Positions 46,555-57,082 are shown, numbered from the stretch's first letter. The stretch: 64,000 nt of DNA from Mycolicibacterium chlorophenolicum (GCF_001044235.1 NZ_JYNL01000008.1:50184-114183); one strand, 5' to 3'. Program-made: numbers and translations. The notes: generated from the letters alone by a model not told the origin.

Positions 46555-49500
46555 CCGAGCAGTTCCACCTGTCCCGGCTGCAGGTCATCAACTGGGGCGT
46601 GTTCGACGGGTACCACTCGATCCCGTTCAGCGAGGGCGGCGCTCTGATCGCCGGCGCCTCGGGCAGCGGCAAATCATCACTGCTGGATGCCATTTCGCTG
46701 GGCTTCCTGCCGTTCAACCGGCGCAACTTCAACGCCTCGGGCGACAACACGGCCGCCGGGTCGAGCGCGGGCCGGCGCACCGTCGACAAGTACGTGCGCG
46801 GCGCGTGGGGGCAGCGCAGCGACGGCGGGACCAGCCGGGTGATGTATCTGCGCGGCGACGGGACCGCGTGGTCGGCGGTGGCCGTCACCTACGCCAGCGA
46901 CTCCGGACGCACCGTGACGGGCCTGGTGCTCAAGTGGCTGACGGGCGAGTCGCGCAACGACTCGTCGAGCCGCTTCGTGCTCGGCGACGGCGACCTGGGC
47001 ATCGAGGACGTCTGCAACCGTTGGGCGGCAGGGCGTTTCGACACCGGCGTGTTCAAGGAGGACGGCTGGCGATTCACCACGAAGGTCGAATCGCAGTATC
47101 TGGCGCAGCTGTACGCGACCATCGGCATCCGCGCCTCCGACGCCGCCCAGCAGTTGCTCGGCAAGGCGAAGTCACTCAAGAGCGTCGGCGGCCTGGAGCA
47201 GTTCGTCCGCGAGTTCATGCTCGACGAGCCCGACAGCCTGGCCCGGCTGCCCGAGGCGCTCAAGCAGATCGACCCGCTGGTCGAGGCCCGCGAACTGCTG
47301 GCGGTGGCGCAGAAGAAGCGCAAGATCCTCGGCGACATCGAGAAGATCCAGCAGCGCTATGCCTCGGAGTCGACCGATCTGGGCATCATCGACCTCGTCG
47401 ACCTGCCGATGGTGCGTGCCTACACCGACCATGTCCGGCTCGCGCAGTGCCCGGCGCAGATCGCGCAGCTCGACACCACCGTCGACCAGCTCGACAACGA
47501 GTACGAGGACGTCACCCGCGCGCTGAATCTGGCCAAGGCGGAAGCAGATTCGCTCAATGCGCAGATCAGCGGCACCAGCGCGAACATCGGTCCGCTGCAG
47601 AGCCAGGTGACCGCCGCCGAAGCCGAGGCCGAGCAGGTGTCGCGCCGCCGCGGCGCCTACGAGGACATGCTCGCCGCGCAGGACCTCGAGGTGCCCGACA
47701 CCGCCGACGAGTTCTGGAACCTGCGCGAAGACCTCCTCGCCCAGGCCACCGAGCTGCTGGCCAAGGTGGAACGCCACCGCGAGGCGTCCACCGACGCGGA
47801 GTACGCGCAGAAGGCGGCCCGCATCGCGCGCGACGACGCCGCCAAGGAACTCAAGCGGGTGGAGCACGTGGGGTCGGCGCTGCCCGAGTTCGCGCTGCTG
47901 ATGCGCGAACAGATCTGCGCCGCAGTGGGTGTCGACGCCGCTGCGCTGCCCTATGTCGCCGAGCTGATGGACCTGCGGCCGGACCAGACGCGGTGGCGCA
48001 CCGCGGTGGAGAAGGTGCTGCGCGGCGTCGGGCTGCGGCTGATGGTGCCCGACCAGCACTGGACGGCGGTGCTGCAGTTCGTCAACGAGACGAACATGCG
48101 GGGCCGGCTGGCGCTGCACCACGTGCGGGCGAAGATGCTGGGCGCCGATCCGGTGGATCCGGAACCGAACACGTTGGCGGGCAAGCTGTTCGCCGTCGAT
48201 CCGGCGCATCCGTGCACGGCCGAGGCGGTCGACATCGTGACAGCCGCCGGCGATCACGTGTGCGTCGACACCCCCGAGGTGTTCGCCCGCTTCCGCCGCG
48301 CGGTCACCGACACCGGCCTGTACAAGGACTCCGACCGGCTCGCGATCAAGGACGACCGGCGCCCGCTCAAGCAGTCGGAGTACCTGTACCAGGGCGACGT
48401 GTCGGCGAAGATCAATGCGCTGACAGTGGATCTGGCCGCAGCCGAGGAGGCCTACCAGAAGGCGCGCCGCATCGCCGACGACATCGCGGCGCAGCGCCAG
48501 CAGTGGCGCGACCGGGCGGCGGCGTGCAAGGCGATCGGCGAGCAGTTTCCGCAGTGGAGCCAGATCGACACCGAGACCGCCGACGGCCACGCCGACCGGT
48601 TGCGCGAGCAGTACGAGCTGCTGCTGGCGGACAACCCCGACATCGAGGCGCTCAACGCGCGTGCCGACGAATGCTGGTCGCAGATCCAGAAATTGATGAC
48701 CCGTCGCGGCGCGATCCAGACCCGCCGCGACGATCTGGACGCCCGCCGGACCCGGCTGTTGGAGCTCTCGGAGCGGCTGTCCCCGGCGTTCGTGTCGGAA
48801 CCGCTGACCGAGCTGCTGGGCCGCTACGCCGGGCAGCTGCCCGTCGGGCTCGAGCTGCTCGACCCCGAGCCGCACCGCGACGCATTGTTCTCCGCGATCA
48901 AGAAAGAACGCGAGCAGCTGCGGGAGAGTCGGCGCCGCTCCTACGACGAACTGGCCCGCATCCTCAACACCTTCGACACCGCGTTCCCCGACGCGATCCC
49001 GAACGACTCGAACGATTTCGACGAGCGGGTGCACGACTACGTCGCACTCTGCCGGCACATCGACGAGCGGGAGCTGCCCGAGGCCTACGAGCGGATGATG
49101 CGGCTGGTCACCGAGCAGGCCCCGGATGCGATCCTGACGCTGCACCGGGTGGCCGAGCAGGAAGCGCGGCGCATCGCCGAGCAGATCGAGCGCGTCAACA
49201 CCGGGCTGGGCGCGGTGGAGTTCAACCGCGGCACCCGGCTGACGCTGCGGGCCACCCCGCGCAGCCTGACCGCGGTGTCGGAGCTGACGGAGATCGTGCG
49301 GGCCATCTCGCGGCGCATCGCCGAGGTGGGGCTCGGCGACAAGCAGGCAATCCTCGACCAGTACGCCGACATCCTGCGGCTGCGCAACCGGCTCGCGTCG
49401 ACGGCGCCGGAGGACAAGGCGTGGACGCGCGACGCGCTCGATGTCCGTAACCGGTTCACGTTCGACTGCGCGGAGTGGGACGTGGCGTCCGACGAGCTGA

Positions 49501-49907
49501 TCCGCACGCACAGCAATGCGGGCGACAACTCCGGCGGCGAGCAGGAGAAGCTGATGGCGTTCTGCCTGGCGGGCGCGCTGAGCTTCAACCTGGCCAGCCC
49601 GGAGAGTCAGGACAACAGGCCGGTGTTCGCGCAGCTGATGCTCGACGAGGCGTTCTCCAAGTCCGATCCGCAGTTCGCCCAGCAGGCGCTGCAGGCGTTC
49701 CGCAAGTTCGGTTTCCAGCTGGTGATCGTCGCGACGGTACAGAACGCGACGACGATCCAGCCCTACATCGACAGCGTGGTGATGGTCAGCAAGACCGAGG
49801 CGACGGGCCGCAACGCGCGGCCGGTGGCGACGGTGGCAACCCGGTCGATCGCGGAGTTCACGGAGTTGCGGCACCAGATGCGGACGAGGGTGCCCGCAGG
49901 GGTGTAG
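46551..49907 (+). CDS. jetC: JetC/MksB-like SMC ATPase (EptC type)
   Basis: An 1118-residue SMC-like ATPase. Walker [10 protein letters not shown] is at 35-43. Coiled coils run from about 250 to 430 and again from about 610 to 930, with a hinge-like part ([32 protein letters not shown]) between. The signature NSGGEQ is at 993-998 and Walker [12 protein letters not shown] near 1029-1038 with D1032 and E1033. This is the MukB/SbcC-type Wadjet ATPase that extrudes DNA loops and restricts plasmids. GTG 46551 is coupled to jetB. It ends only 10 bp from the convergent RNase T2 gene, so no jetD follows. Confidence 0.93.
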   Translation: MTEQFHLSRLQVINWGVFDGYHSIPFSEGGALIAGASGSGKSSLLDAISLGFLPFNRRNFNASGDNTAAGSSAGRRTVDKYVRGAWGQRSDGGTSRVMYLRGDGTAWSAVAVTYASDSGRTVTGLVLKWLTGESRNDSSSRFVLGDGDLGIEDVCNRWAAGRFDTGVFKEDGWRFTTKVESQYLAQLYATIGIRASDAAQQLLGKAKSLKSVGGLEQFVREFMLDEPDSLARLPEALKQIDPLVEARELLAVAQKKRKILGDIEKIQQRYASESTDLGIIDLVDLPMVRAYTDHVRLAQCPAQIAQLDTTVDQLDNEYEDVTRALNLAKAEADSLNAQISGTSANIGPLQSQVTAAEAEAEQVSRRRGAYEDMLAAQDLEVPDTADEFWNLREDLLAQATELLAKVERHREASTDAEYAQKAARIARDDAAKELKRVEHVGSALPEFALLMREQICAAVGVDAAALPYVAELMDLRPDQTRWRTAVEKVLRGVGLRLMVPDQHWTAVLQFVNETNMRGRLALHHVRAKMLGADPVDPEPNTLAGKLFAVDPAHPCTAEAVDIVTAAGDHVCVDTPEVFARFRRAVTDTGLYKDSDRLAIKDDRRPLKQSEYLYQGDVSAKINALTVDLAAAEEAYQKARRIADDIAAQRQQWRDRAAACKAIGEQFPQWSQIDTETADGHADRLREQYELLLADNPDIEALNARADECWSQIQKLMTRRGAIQTRRDDLDARRTRLLELSERLSPAFVSEPLTELLGRYAGQLPVGLELLDPEPHRDALFSAIKKEREQLRESRRRSYDELARILNTFDTAFPDAIPNDSNDFDERVHDYVALCRHIDERELPEAYERMMRLVTEQAPDAILTLHRVAEQEARRIAEQIERVNTGLGAVEFNRGTRLTLRATPRSLTAVSELTEIVRAISRRIAEVGLGDKQAILDQYADILRLRNRLASTAPEDKAWTRDALDVRNRFTFDCAEWDVASDELIRTHSNAGDNSGGEQEKLMAFCLAGALSFNLASPESQDNRPVFAQLMLDEAFSKSDPQFAQQALQAFRKFGFQLVIVATVQNATTIQPYIDSVVMVSKTEATGRNARPVATVATRSIAEFTELRHQMRTRVPAGV

Positions 49908-49917
49908 CGCCGACGAT

Positions 49918-50676
49918 CTACGGCACGCTGCCGTGCCGGCATTGCGCCGCCAACGGCGGACCCTTGTGCAGCGCGTCCACCAACGTCAGCGTGCCGTCCG
50001 CGGCGCCAAGGTCGACCACCGGCGGCAGAGACAGCCGAATGTCCACGACCATGGTCCCGGCGCCCGTCGACGACCGGCAGCCCAGCCCGACGCGGTCACC
50101 GGTCCCGGCGCCCAGGGCCTCGTCGACCCGCGCGCGGACGGTGGCAAGCGTCAGCCGGCCGCCCGCCGCGTCGCGCAGCACCGGGTCGAGCACCGTGCGG
50201 GCCTGCTCAGCGAGGCGCACGGCGTCGTCGAAGTAGTCATCCGGCGAGACACCCGAGCAGGTGCCATGGGCGTACCACTCGTGCTGTGCCAGCGACGCAG
50301 TGTTCACCGTCGCCGACTGCAGCCGCTCACGGGTGTCGTCGGACAGCTGCACCGGTGGCCGCCCGGATTCGCGGGCGCGCTGATCCTGCGGTACGCCGCA
50401 GTACTGCCGATCCCGCGGCTGCGGCCACAGACCGTGCAGCAGCAGCGTCTGCCCCGCCTTCGCCACCTCCCCGGACGCGCAGGCCGGATTGTCACCTTCC
50501 CCGGCGCAGAAGCTGGGCGCCCACGTCAGCACCAGCAAGCTCGAGGCGTCCTCGGAAACCAGCGCGGCCGGATCGGTGTTGCGGTCCAGGACCGTCCCGC
50601 TGAAGACGACGGCGGCGACGACCACCGCGCCCAGCGCGGCGGATATGGACAATACGGCTGCGTCGCCTCGCCGCAT
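49918..50676 (-). CDS. Secreted ribonuclease T2-family protein
   Basis: A 252-residue protein. After an N-terminal membrane/signal helix (VLSISAALGAVVVAAVVFSGTVL), the two RNase T2 catalytic motifs appear: LLLHGLWPQ (CAS I) and HEWYAHGTC (CAS II), each with an active histidine. It should cleave RNA outside the cytoplasm or in the envelope. Several cysteines (C57, C66, C93 and others) can form the disulfides of the fold. Actinobacterial T2 RNases are uncommon. It is convergent with jetC and divergent from the membrane protein/RT unit. Confidence 0.88.
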   Translation of the reverse strand: MRRGDAAVLSISAALGAVVVAAVVFSGTVLDRNTDPAALVSEDASSLLVLTWAPSFCAGEGDNPACASGEVAKAGQTLLLHGLWPQPRDRQYCGVPQDQRARESGRPPVQLSDDTRERLQSATVNTASLAQHEWYAHGTCSGVSPDDYFDDAVRLAEQARTVLDPVLRDAAGGRLTLATVRARVDEALGAGTGDRVGLGCRSSTGAGTMVVDIRLSLPPVVDLGAADGTLTLVDALHKGPPLAAQCRHGSVP

Positions 50677-50735
50677 GGGGCACCCTTCTACCTGAGCAGG
50701 ACGGTCCACGCTCTCCTCGCGCACAGCCTCCCACA

Positions 50736-50753
50736 GCAACGCCTCGGCGTTGC
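50736..50753. promoter_or_regulatory. Perfect hairpin between RNase T2 and the RT operon
   Basis: GCAACGCC (50736-50743) and GGCGTTGC (50746-50753) are complementary over 8 bp with a two-base gap, in the 103-bp divergent region. It lies 26 bp before the GTG at 50780, so it may be an operator or a leader hairpin controlling the membrane protein/RT transcript. Confidence 0.5.
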
Positions 50754-50779
50754 CCGATCGTCGATGAAAGGCGGGCGAC

Positions 50780-52882
50780 GTGCCGGCCGTGGTGGACGAT
50801 TCCCGCGTCAACGACATCGACCGGTGGTTCGAGCGCACCGGCCGCCGGGAGCACCGCACGGTGTCGCTCTACGCCTGTCTGCTGACGGGCAGGATGCTGG
50901 GGTATTTCACCTACCGTCTCCGCTACGCCCTGCTCGTCGACGGCGTCGCCTTCGCGGTCCACGTCGCCGAGTTCCTGATCATCCTCACCGCGCTCGGTGG
51001 CCTGGTGGCGTTCACGGTGATGGTGCTGCGCGTGGGGAGCCTCATCGTCAGCGGTGCCTGGTGGGGGCTGCTGGAGGTCATGCGCGAGCGGCTGCGCGGG
51101 TACTCCCTGACCGCGGACCGCGACGCCGTCGAACACGAGATCGGCAGCTGGCTGACACTGTCGGTGATCGTCGCGACGACCCTGGCGGCCATCGTCGCGG
51201 GAGCGGCCCTGTGGTTGCTGCCCTCTGACGGCGACCCGTGGGGACTGGTGTACGCCCTTCTCGTCGTGCTCGAGCTCGCGGTACGAATGCCGTTGCGCGT
51301 CCTGCACTCCGGCATGTTCGCCACCCGGCGCATCTACCGGCCGCTGTGGACCCTGTTCGCCCCGACCGCGGCGCAGATGGCCGTGATCGCCGCGGGCGTG
51401 TTCTTCTATCCGACCGCCGCGGTGGTGCTGGCGATCATCGCCTCGAACGCACTCTCGATCTGGATCACGGTGCACTACACGCTGCGCCTGTACCGGCTCA
51501 ACGGCGTCTCGCCGCGGCGCCGGAGCAGAGGGTCGGTGCGGACGCATCTGCCGTCGATCTCGCTGCGGCAGGCGTTCGGCCCGACACTGGCGGGCCTCGG
51601 TCTGCGGCTCGACGCGATCGCCGTGCTCGCCATCGCCGGGATCTACGGCACCGCCACGCGGTCCTTCGACCTGACCGCGGGATTCGCATCATGGCGCGAC
51701 ATCGACGCTTTCCAGTTCTTCTACCTGGTGCTGCCGTTGCTGCGCGGCGCGTACGAGGCGACAGCGGTGTTCTACTTCGATTTCGTTCGGCTGCGCCGCA
51801 TCCCGGCGCTGCGGGAGTATCGCGTGTGGTTCTTCCATCGTCTGCTGCTCGTCACCCCGCTGGTGACGCTCTACTTCTGGGCACTGGCCGTCGTGCTGGG
51901 TCTGTTCGTGCTGCCCGACATCCCGTTCACGTTCCTGCTGGCCCTGTTGCCGCTGTTCCTCGTGCGCAGCTTCATCGGGACCTATCAGATCCGGTTGTTC
52001 GCCGAAGGCAGGTTCCGCGCGCTGAATGGCACGATCCTGTTCTCGGCCGTGCTGTTCGCGCTCGTGTGGGTCGACGTGAACCCCGCGTCGGATCTCGTGG
52101 AGATCACCGCGGCGATGATCGTTCTGCTGATCGTGCACATCAACGTGCAGCACCTCGAAGACCGCACTCCCCCGCCGGCACGTCAGCTGCCCCTCGGCGA
52201 CTGGATCCGGGCGCTGGCCGCCGAACCGGGACCGGTGCGGGCCGGCACCATCGGTGTCCCGGAATGGATACCGCAGCGGCAGCGCACACAAGCCATCGAG
52301 ATGATGCGGGAGACGTTGTCGGGCAAGGGAAGTCTGGCGGTCTGCTCGGCGACGTCCCTGGTGTTCTACGCGCGAGAGGCCGACGAGCCACCGGACCGTC
52401 AGCCCCATCTGCACGTGCAGACCGCCACCGGCGGCGCCGCCCACCGAGGCAGGTACTGGCGCGAACCCGCCCCCAGCGGCCGCGACGCCCTCGAGCGCAT
52501 CGTCGCCGAACGGTGGATCACGTCCATCACCGGCGTGCCGAGGGCTCCGCAGGATCCCGATCGGCTCGGACCGGCTTTCCTCGACCTGTTCCCCGACGGG
52601 GTGGTCGCCGACGTGAACACGCGTGCGGGGATGCGGACTATGCGCACGCTCGACGACGACCTGGTGCCGGCCATCCTGCCGTCTGCCATGAAGGGTCTCG
52701 ACGACGACGCCCTGGTGGTGTCGGTGGCGGGCCGCTGGCTGTCCCCCATCTTCCACGCCTATAAGGTGCGGATGATCTTCCTGCTGCCGCAGCATCCGGA
52801 TCCGGCGGCGTTCCAGCAGTGGCTGCATACGCTGCGGGCGTGGCGGCTGGGCCAGTGGGAGAGCGCCTCTCATGGCACCTGA
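50780..52882 (+). CDS. Large multi-pass membrane protein coupled to a reverse transcriptase
   Basis: A 700-residue protein. Residues about 45-460 contain ten to twelve hydrophobic segments in paired groups (VAEFLIILTALGGLVAFTVM, LSVIVATTLAAIVAGAALWLL, LYFWALAVVLGLFVLPDIPF and others), resembling the MATE/PelG polysaccharide-flippase layout without clear motif identity. Residues about 480-700 form a soluble alpha/beta domain (WIPQRQRTQAIEMMRETLSG ... VSVAGRWLSPIFHAYKVRMIF) that I cannot assign. GTG 50780 follows AAAGGCGGG. Its last 11 bases overlap the RT start, so the two proteins are made together. I know of no described system with this pair. Confidence 0.75.
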   Translation: MPAVVDDSRVNDIDRWFERTGRREHRTVSLYACLLTGRMLGYFTYRLRYALLVDGVAFAVHVAEFLIILTALGGLVAFTVMVLRVGSLIVSGAWWGLLEVMRERLRGYSLTADRDAVEHEIGSWLTLSVIVATTLAAIVAGAALWLLPSDGDPWGLVYALLVVLELAVRMPLRVLHSGMFATRRIYRPLWTLFAPTAAQMAVIAAGVFFYPTAAVVLAIIASNALSIWITVHYTLRLYRLNGVSPRRRSRGSVRTHLPSISLRQAFGPTLAGLGLRLDAIAVLAIAGIYGTATRSFDLTAGFASWRDIDAFQFFYLVLPLLRGAYEATAVFYFDFVRLRRIPALREYRVWFFHRLLLVTPLVTLYFWALAVVLGLFVLPDIPFTFLLALLPLFLVRSFIGTYQIRLFAEGRFRALNGTILFSAVLFALVWVDVNPASDLVEITAAMIVLLIVHINVQHLEDRTPPPARQLPLGDWIRALAAEPGPVRAGTIGVPEWIPQRQRTQAIEMMRETLSGKGSLAVCSATSLVFYAREADEPPDRQPHLHVQTATGGAAHRGRYWREPAPSGRDALERIVAERWITSITGVPRAPQDPDRLGPAFLDLFPDGVVADVNTRAGMRTMRTLDDDLVPAILPSAMKGLDDDALVVSVAGRWLSPIFHAYKVRMIFLLPQHPDPAAFQQWLHTLRAWRLGQWESASHGT

Positions 52883-54200
52883 ACCGGTCGACATCGACCG
52901 CTGCATGGTCGACCCCGCCACGTACGAGTCGACGATCCTGCGGATCTACACCAAGCGCAACGAGCAGGGCCTCGGCTTCCACGAGATCGCCGACGGCGTC
53001 AGCTATTTCGATGCCGCGACCGACCGCAAGGCGTTGGCCCGCGCCATCGCCACCAGCATCGCCGAGCGCACGTACCGCCCGCAGCCGGTCGACCTGTGGT
53101 TCCTCGAGACCGGCGGGAAGCGCCGGACCGCGCACCTGGCGGGGTTCGTGGACCATGTCGTCGGCTCGGCGCTGTTCGCCGTGTTGTCCCACAACGCCCG
53201 CTGTTACGGCCTGCCGGGCGTCTACTCGTATCTGCCCGGCGTCACGAATGTCGGTGCCATGCGGGCATTCGCCGCCCACATCCGCGCGCATCGCGAGCGC
53301 GTCGGCCCGAGGGGCGGACCGTTGTACGTGCTGCAGTCCGACTTCGAGAAGTACGGCGACAACCTGCCGGTGGGTCCGGACGCGGCCCTGTGGCGAACGC
53401 TGCGGGAGGTGGCGTCATTGGGCAGCGGCGACATCAGCACCGGCGCGTGGGATCTGATCACGCAGCTGGTGCGGCCGGTCGTGCGCGATCAGGACGGTAC
53501 GGAGTTCACGCGCCTCAACGGTGTCGCGATGGGCACCCCGCTGGTACCGCTGCTGGGGAACCTGGCCGTGGTGCCGATGGACCGGGCGATCAGTGGGCTC
53601 GACGGCGTGTTCTATGCCCGCTACAACGACGACTTCCTGATCGCCCACTCTGATCTGGCGGCGATTCACGAGGCGGACGCGCGGGTCGACAGGCTGGTCG
53701 GAGAACTCGGGGTGAAGCGCAAGCTGAGCAAAGAGGTGCGCACCGCGTTGAGCGGGCACGGCAGGCCGTGTCCCGTCGATCCCACGTATGGCGGGCGGGA
53801 CCGGATCGACTGCCTGGGGATGTCGGTGACGGCGGCGGGAACGGTCACGCTGGGCCCGCATCGGTTGCGCCGCTTCGTCGCTCGGATGGCGGCGCGCATC
53901 GATGGCTGCGCGCCCACCGTGCGGGAGATGCCGGTGCGGGATCGCGCGCGCCACCTCGTCGCGGCGACGAACGTGATGCTCGACGTGACGAGCCCGTTCT
54001 CCGTCGCCGGGCTGACCGCGGTACTCGACACGGTGACCGACCGCGGCTCGCTCAAGGACCTCGACTACCGGATTGCGCGCAAGGTCGCGCAAGCGGCGAC
54101 CGGGGTTCCCGGCGTGCGTGGGTTCCGGCAGCTGCCGCCGGACGTGCTGTACCGCGAATTCGGGCTCGCGTCGCTGGTCGCCATGCGCAACGCGCGCTGA
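52872..54200 (+). CDS. Stand-alone reverse transcriptase
   Basis: A 442-residue RT. Motif order: RT1-like KRRTAHLAGFVDHVVGSALF (83-102), motif A VLQSDFEKYGDNL with D157, the GVAMGTPLVPLLGNL motif B (217-231), and the catalytic YARYNDDFLI motif C with D253 and D254 (YNDD instead of the usual YADD). Thumb-like KRKLSKEVRT and GMSVTAAGTVTL (RT motif D/E region) follow. There is no maturase, HNH or integrase domain and no group II intron around it. Lone RTs with a partner gene belong to the UG/Abi, DRT or retron groups, many of which defend against phage. Start ATG 52872 lies inside the membrane protein gene. Confidence 0.85.
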   Translation: MAPEPVDIDRCMVDPATYESTILRIYTKRNEQGLGFHEIADGVSYFDAATDRKALARAIATSIAERTYRPQPVDLWFLETGGKRRTAHLAGFVDHVVGSALFAVLSHNARCYGLPGVYSYLPGVTNVGAMRAFAAHIRAHRERVGPRGGPLYVLQSDFEKYGDNLPVGPDAALWRTLREVASLGSGDISTGAWDLITQLVRPVVRDQDGTEFTRLNGVAMGTPLVPLLGNLAVVPMDRAISGLDGVFYARYNDDFLIAHSDLAAIHEADARVDRLVGELGVKRKLSKEVRTALSGHGRPCPVDPTYGGRDRIDCLGMSVTAAGTVTLGPHRLRRFVARMAARIDGCAPTVREMPVRDRARHLVAATNVMLDVTSPFSVAGLTAVLDTVTDRGSLKDLDYRIARKVAQAATGVPGVRGFRQLPPDVLYREFGLASLVAMRNAR

Positions 54201-54417
54201 TCTTGCCGAGCGCACGCGACACGCTTACGGTGAGCTCGGCGCGGAACCCGCACACGTGCGGTTTCTTTCGAGAGGCCACAGAGGTTGCGGCTTTCGGTCT
54301 CTCTTTTTCGGCGTTTTTCCCCGCGCTCTCACTCGGCGCGCTGAGCCGTGCCTCGGGGCGGTGAGCCCACCACGTCTGCTGATTCTTCATATTTCACACG
54401 GGCGTAACGCCACATGC
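54201..54417 (+). other. Hairpin-rich non-coding region after the RT gene
   Basis: About 220 bp without a gene. Three hairpins follow each other: GCCGAGC/GCTCGGC (54205-54211 with 54234-54240), CCGCAC/GTGCGG (54248-54253 with 54256-54261) followed by TTTCTTT, and AGAGGCC/GGTCTCT (54271-54277 with 54296-54302) followed by five T. They may simply be two terminators, or a structured RNA serving the RT. No msr/msd-type repeat pair or conserved retron guanosine was recognised. Confidence 0.45.
54248..54268 (+). terminator. Intrinsic-type terminator after the RT gene
   Basis: CCGCAC (54248-54253) and GTGCGG (54256-54261) form a stem with a two-base loop, followed by TTTCTTT. This is the expected end of the membrane protein/RT transcript, 48 bp after the stop; a second stem with a T run at 54271-54308 backs it up. 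Confidence 0.6.
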
Positions 54418-54446
54418 TTGACCCCAACTATTTTATATTCTATACC
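54418..54446 (+). promoter_or_regulatory. Sigma-A-like promoter of the ABC-transporter operon
   Basis: TTGACC (54418-54423), a 17-base spacer and TATACC (54441-54446) give a good vegetative promoter 55 bp before the GTG at 54501. The spacer is unusually AT-rich. TTTATATTCTAT (54432-54443) overlaps the -10 box and recurs at the promoter of the opposing GGT-M20 operon, so it is a likely binding site for the GntR regulator encoded between them. Confidence 0.65.
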
Positions 54447-54500
54447 TGAGCCAGTGCCGTCTTTCCCCGGGCTGCACCACCCCGACAGAGGAGACGTCTC

Positions 54501-55397
54501 GTGCACATTTCCAAGATGGTGACCGTGGCCATCGCTGCCGCACTCGTCCTCGGCTCCAGCGCCTGCTCGGAGGACGAATCGGCGAACAACGCCGTGACCA
54601 GCGACCTCGCGATCGACAAGACGACGTGCGAGTCGCTGGCGCAGAAGTACCCCGGGCTCAACGGCAAGAAGCTGACGGTCGGGATCTCGCCGGCGCCCGC
54701 GAACTACTCGACGTCGGACCCGAAGAACCCGTCGAACGTCATCGGGATCGAACCCGACCTGCTGAACGCCGCGGGACAGTGCCTCGGCTTCAGCACCGCG
54801 TACTCCAAGCTGGACTTCGCCGGGCTCGTGCCGGCGCTGCAGTCCGGCCGCATCGACCTGGTGGCGGCCGGGATGTACTCCTCGGAGGAACGGGTCAAGC
54901 AGGTGGACTTCGTGGACTACATGAAGGCCAGTGAGGCGGCCCTGGTCGCCGCCGGGAACCCGAAGAAGATCGAGGGCCTCGGCGACGTCTGCGGGAAGAC
55001 CGCGGCGCTGGTGGTCGGCACCGTCGAGAACGCGATCCTGGAGAAGCAGGGCAAGCAGTGCGAGGCCTCCGGGGGCCAGCCCCTCAAGACGCTGAACTTC
55101 CCGAGCATCGACCGCGCGCAGAGCGCGCTGGCACAGGGCGAGGCCGACATCGTGCTCACCGACGCGGGCGTCGCCGCGTACCTGGCCGAGAAGGCCCCGG
55201 ACAAGCTGGCCGTCGGGTTCGACCTGCCGACCGACTTCCACTTCGGTTTCGGCGTCAGCAAGCAGGCGACCGAGTTGCGCGACGGTCTGAACGCGGCGCT
55301 CGGGCAGATGTACGCCGACGGCGGTCTGCAGAAGGCGATGAAGCGCTGGGGCTTCTCCCCCAATCAGGAGCTCCAACCCGCCGTCGTCACCAGCTGA
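54501..55397 (+). CDS. Polar amino-acid ABC transporter binding lipoprotein
   Basis: A 298-residue lipoprotein: signal helix [17 protein letters not shown] with lipobox cysteine C22, then a family-3 solute-binding fold. [53 protein letters not shown] and VQVDF-like segments are present, and the C-terminal helices ([22 protein letters not shown]) are typical. It binds a polar amino acid or amine outside the cell. GTG 54501 follows a GACAGAGGAG ribosome site. It opens the catabolic operon. Confidence 0.88.
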   Translation: MHISKMVTVAIAAALVLGSSACSEDESANNAVTSDLAIDKTTCESLAQKYPGLNGKKLTVGISPAPANYSTSDPKNPSNVIGIEPDLLNAAGQCLGFSTAYSKLDFAGLVPALQSGRIDLVAAGMYSSEERVKQVDFVDYMKASEAALVAAGNPKKIEGLGDVCGKTAALVVGTVENAILEKQGKQCEASGGQPLKTLNFPSIDRAQSALAQGEADIVLTDAGVAAYLAEKAPDKLAVGFDLPTDFHFGFGVSKQATELRDGLNAALGQMYADGGLQKAMKRWGFSPNQELQPAVVTS

Positions 55398-55410
55398 TCG
55401 CGGGGCGGAC

Positions 55411-57042
55411 ATGACGAAATTCCTGGAATACCTTGTTGATCCGTTCCTGTGGCGCGGCCTGGTGGTCGCCATTCAGATCACCGCCGTCTCCATGGCTCTG
55501 GCCCTCGTCCTCGGTTTGCTACTGGCGCTGATGCGGGAGTCGCGCCATGCGGTGATCCGGCTTCCCGCGGCGTTCTACACGTGGCTGATGCGTGGCACCC
55601 CGCTGCTGCTGCAGCTGGTGTTCCTCTACACGGCACTGCCCAGCCTGGGATTCAGCCTCGGGCCCGTCGTCACCGCGATGATCGGGTTCACGATGAACGA
55701 GGCCGCCTTCTCCGGCGAGATCATCCGCGGCGGCATCAAGTCGGTGGGCAAATCCCAAGTGGTGGCGGCGAGTTCGCTCGGGATGGGGCCGGTCCTCACG
55801 CTGCGGCGCGTGATCATGCCGCAGGCGCTGCGCGCCATCGTGCCCGCCCTGGGCAACAACGCGATCTCGATGCTGAAGTTCACCTCGCTGGCCTCGGTCA
55901 TCGCCGTCAACGAGCTCACGCTGCGGTCGCAGACCATCGTGGCGACCAACTTCGAGTTCTTCCCCGTGTTCCTGGCCGCCGGCGCGATGTACCTCGCCGC
56001 CACCACGGTCATGGGCTTCGGGCAGTCGGCGCTGGAGCGCAAGTTCGCGCTCGACCGGCCGACCACCCCGCAGGCCGGGTTCTTCGCCCGCGCGGTCGGG
56101 CTCCCCCTGCGCCGCCCGAAGGACGGCGCCGCCACCCCGGAGCCGGACACCGACGTCCCGCCGCCGAGCACCGAAAAGACCGCAGAAGCAACGGAATCGA
56201 AGACGACGACGGGTGTCGCCGATCTGATCGCCGCGCAGGCCACGGCACCGTCGGGCCAGGCTGACGACGCCCACTTCGTCTCCTGCCGCAACGTGGCCAA
56301 GGCCTACGAAGGACGCGAGATCCTCACCGGCGTAGACCTCGACGTCCGTCAGGGCGAGGTCGTCGTGCTGATGGGGCCCAGCGGGTCGGGCAAGAGCACC
56401 ATGCTGCGCCTGATCAACCACCTCGAGGACGTCGACGACGGCGAGGTGCTCGTCGACGGACGGCACGTCGGCTACGAGCTCAAGGACGGCACGCTGCGGC
56501 CCGTGAGCCGGCTCTCCCAGGCGCGGGCCGACGCCCGTATCGGCATGGTGTTCCAGCACTTCAACCTGTTCGACCATCTGACGGTGCTCGACAACATCTG
56601 CATCGCCCCGGTGCGCGTCTACGGCCGCGACCCGAAGGAGACGCGCGAGCTGGCCATGGCACTGCTGCGCGACGTGGGCCTCGAGCGGCACGCACACCAC
56701 CTGCCGCACCGCCTCTCGGGTGGGCAGCAGCAGCGGGTCGCGATCGCGCGCGCCCTGGCCATCCAGCCCAAGCTGATGCTCTTCGACGAGCCCACCTCAG
56801 CGCTGGACCCCGAATTGGTCGGCGAAGTGCTGCAGGTGATCCGGCGTCTGGCCGAGGCCGGGATGACGATGCTCGTCGTGACGCACGAGGTGCGCTTCGC
56901 CCGCGAGGTCGCCGACCGCGTGGTGTTCATGGACGGGGGCAAGGTCGTCGAGCAGGGTTCGCCCGAAGACGTTCTCGACCGGCCCTCGCAGCCACGCACC
57001 CAGAGGTTCCTCAATCTCGTGGCCCAGTCCGGAGGTGTCTGA
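55411..57042 (+). CDS. Fused permease-ATPase of a polar amino-acid ABC transporter
   Basis: A 543-residue fusion. Residues 1-215 are a HisM/GlnP-type permease ([47 protein letters not shown]-loop; four or five helices). A 60-residue linker rich in Pro, Thr, Glu and Ala follows, then a GlnQ-type ATPase with Walker [34 protein letters not shown] and a His switch (VVTHEVRFA). Such fusions occur in actinobacteria but are uncommon. It lies 13 bp after the binding-protein gene and powers uptake of its ligand. The last 8 bases overlap the longest frame of the FMO gene. Confidence 0.9.
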   Translation: MTKFLEYLVDPFLWRGLVVAIQITAVSMALALVLGLLLALMRESRHAVIRLPAAFYTWLMRGTPLLLQLVFLYTALPSLGFSLGPVVTAMIGFTMNEAAFSGEIIRGGIKSVGKSQVVAASSLGMGPVLTLRRVIMPQALRAIVPALGNNAISMLKFTSLASVIAVNELTLRSQTIVATNFEFFPVFLAAGAMYLAATTVMGFGQSALERKFALDRPTTPQAGFFARAVGLPLRRPKDGAATPEPDTDVPPPSTEKTAEATESKTTTGVADLIAAQATAPSGQADDAHFVSCRNVAKAYEGREILTGVDLDVRQGEVVVLMGPSGSGKSTMLRLINHLEDVDDGEVLVDGRHVGYELKDGTLRPVSRLSQARADARIGMVFQHFNLFDHLTVLDNICIAPVRVYGRDPKETRELAMALLRDVGLERHAHHLPHRLSGGQQQRVAIARALAIQPKLMLFDEPTSALDPELVGEVLQVIRRLAEAGMTMLVVTHEVRFAREVADRVVFMDGGKVVEQGSPEDVLDRPSQPRTQRFLNLVAQSGGV

Positions 57043-57082
57043 GCCCGTCATGCCCATCGGTCAGTCAGTCAGGAGCGCATCC

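Noticed and set aside
47172..49874. A 900-residue minus-strand open frame
   Set aside because: Exact antisense of jetC; composition dominated by Arg, Leu, Gln and Val without any family motif.
52872..54200. Group II intron RT/maturase or diversity-generating retroelement
   Set aside because: No maturase domain, no intron domain V/VI hairpin, no template/variable repeat and no target gene with a variable C-terminus nearby.
54201..54417. Retron msr-msd RNA
   Set aside because: Retron RNA normally lies upstream of the RT and has a matching inverted repeat pair with a branching guanosine; none was seen.
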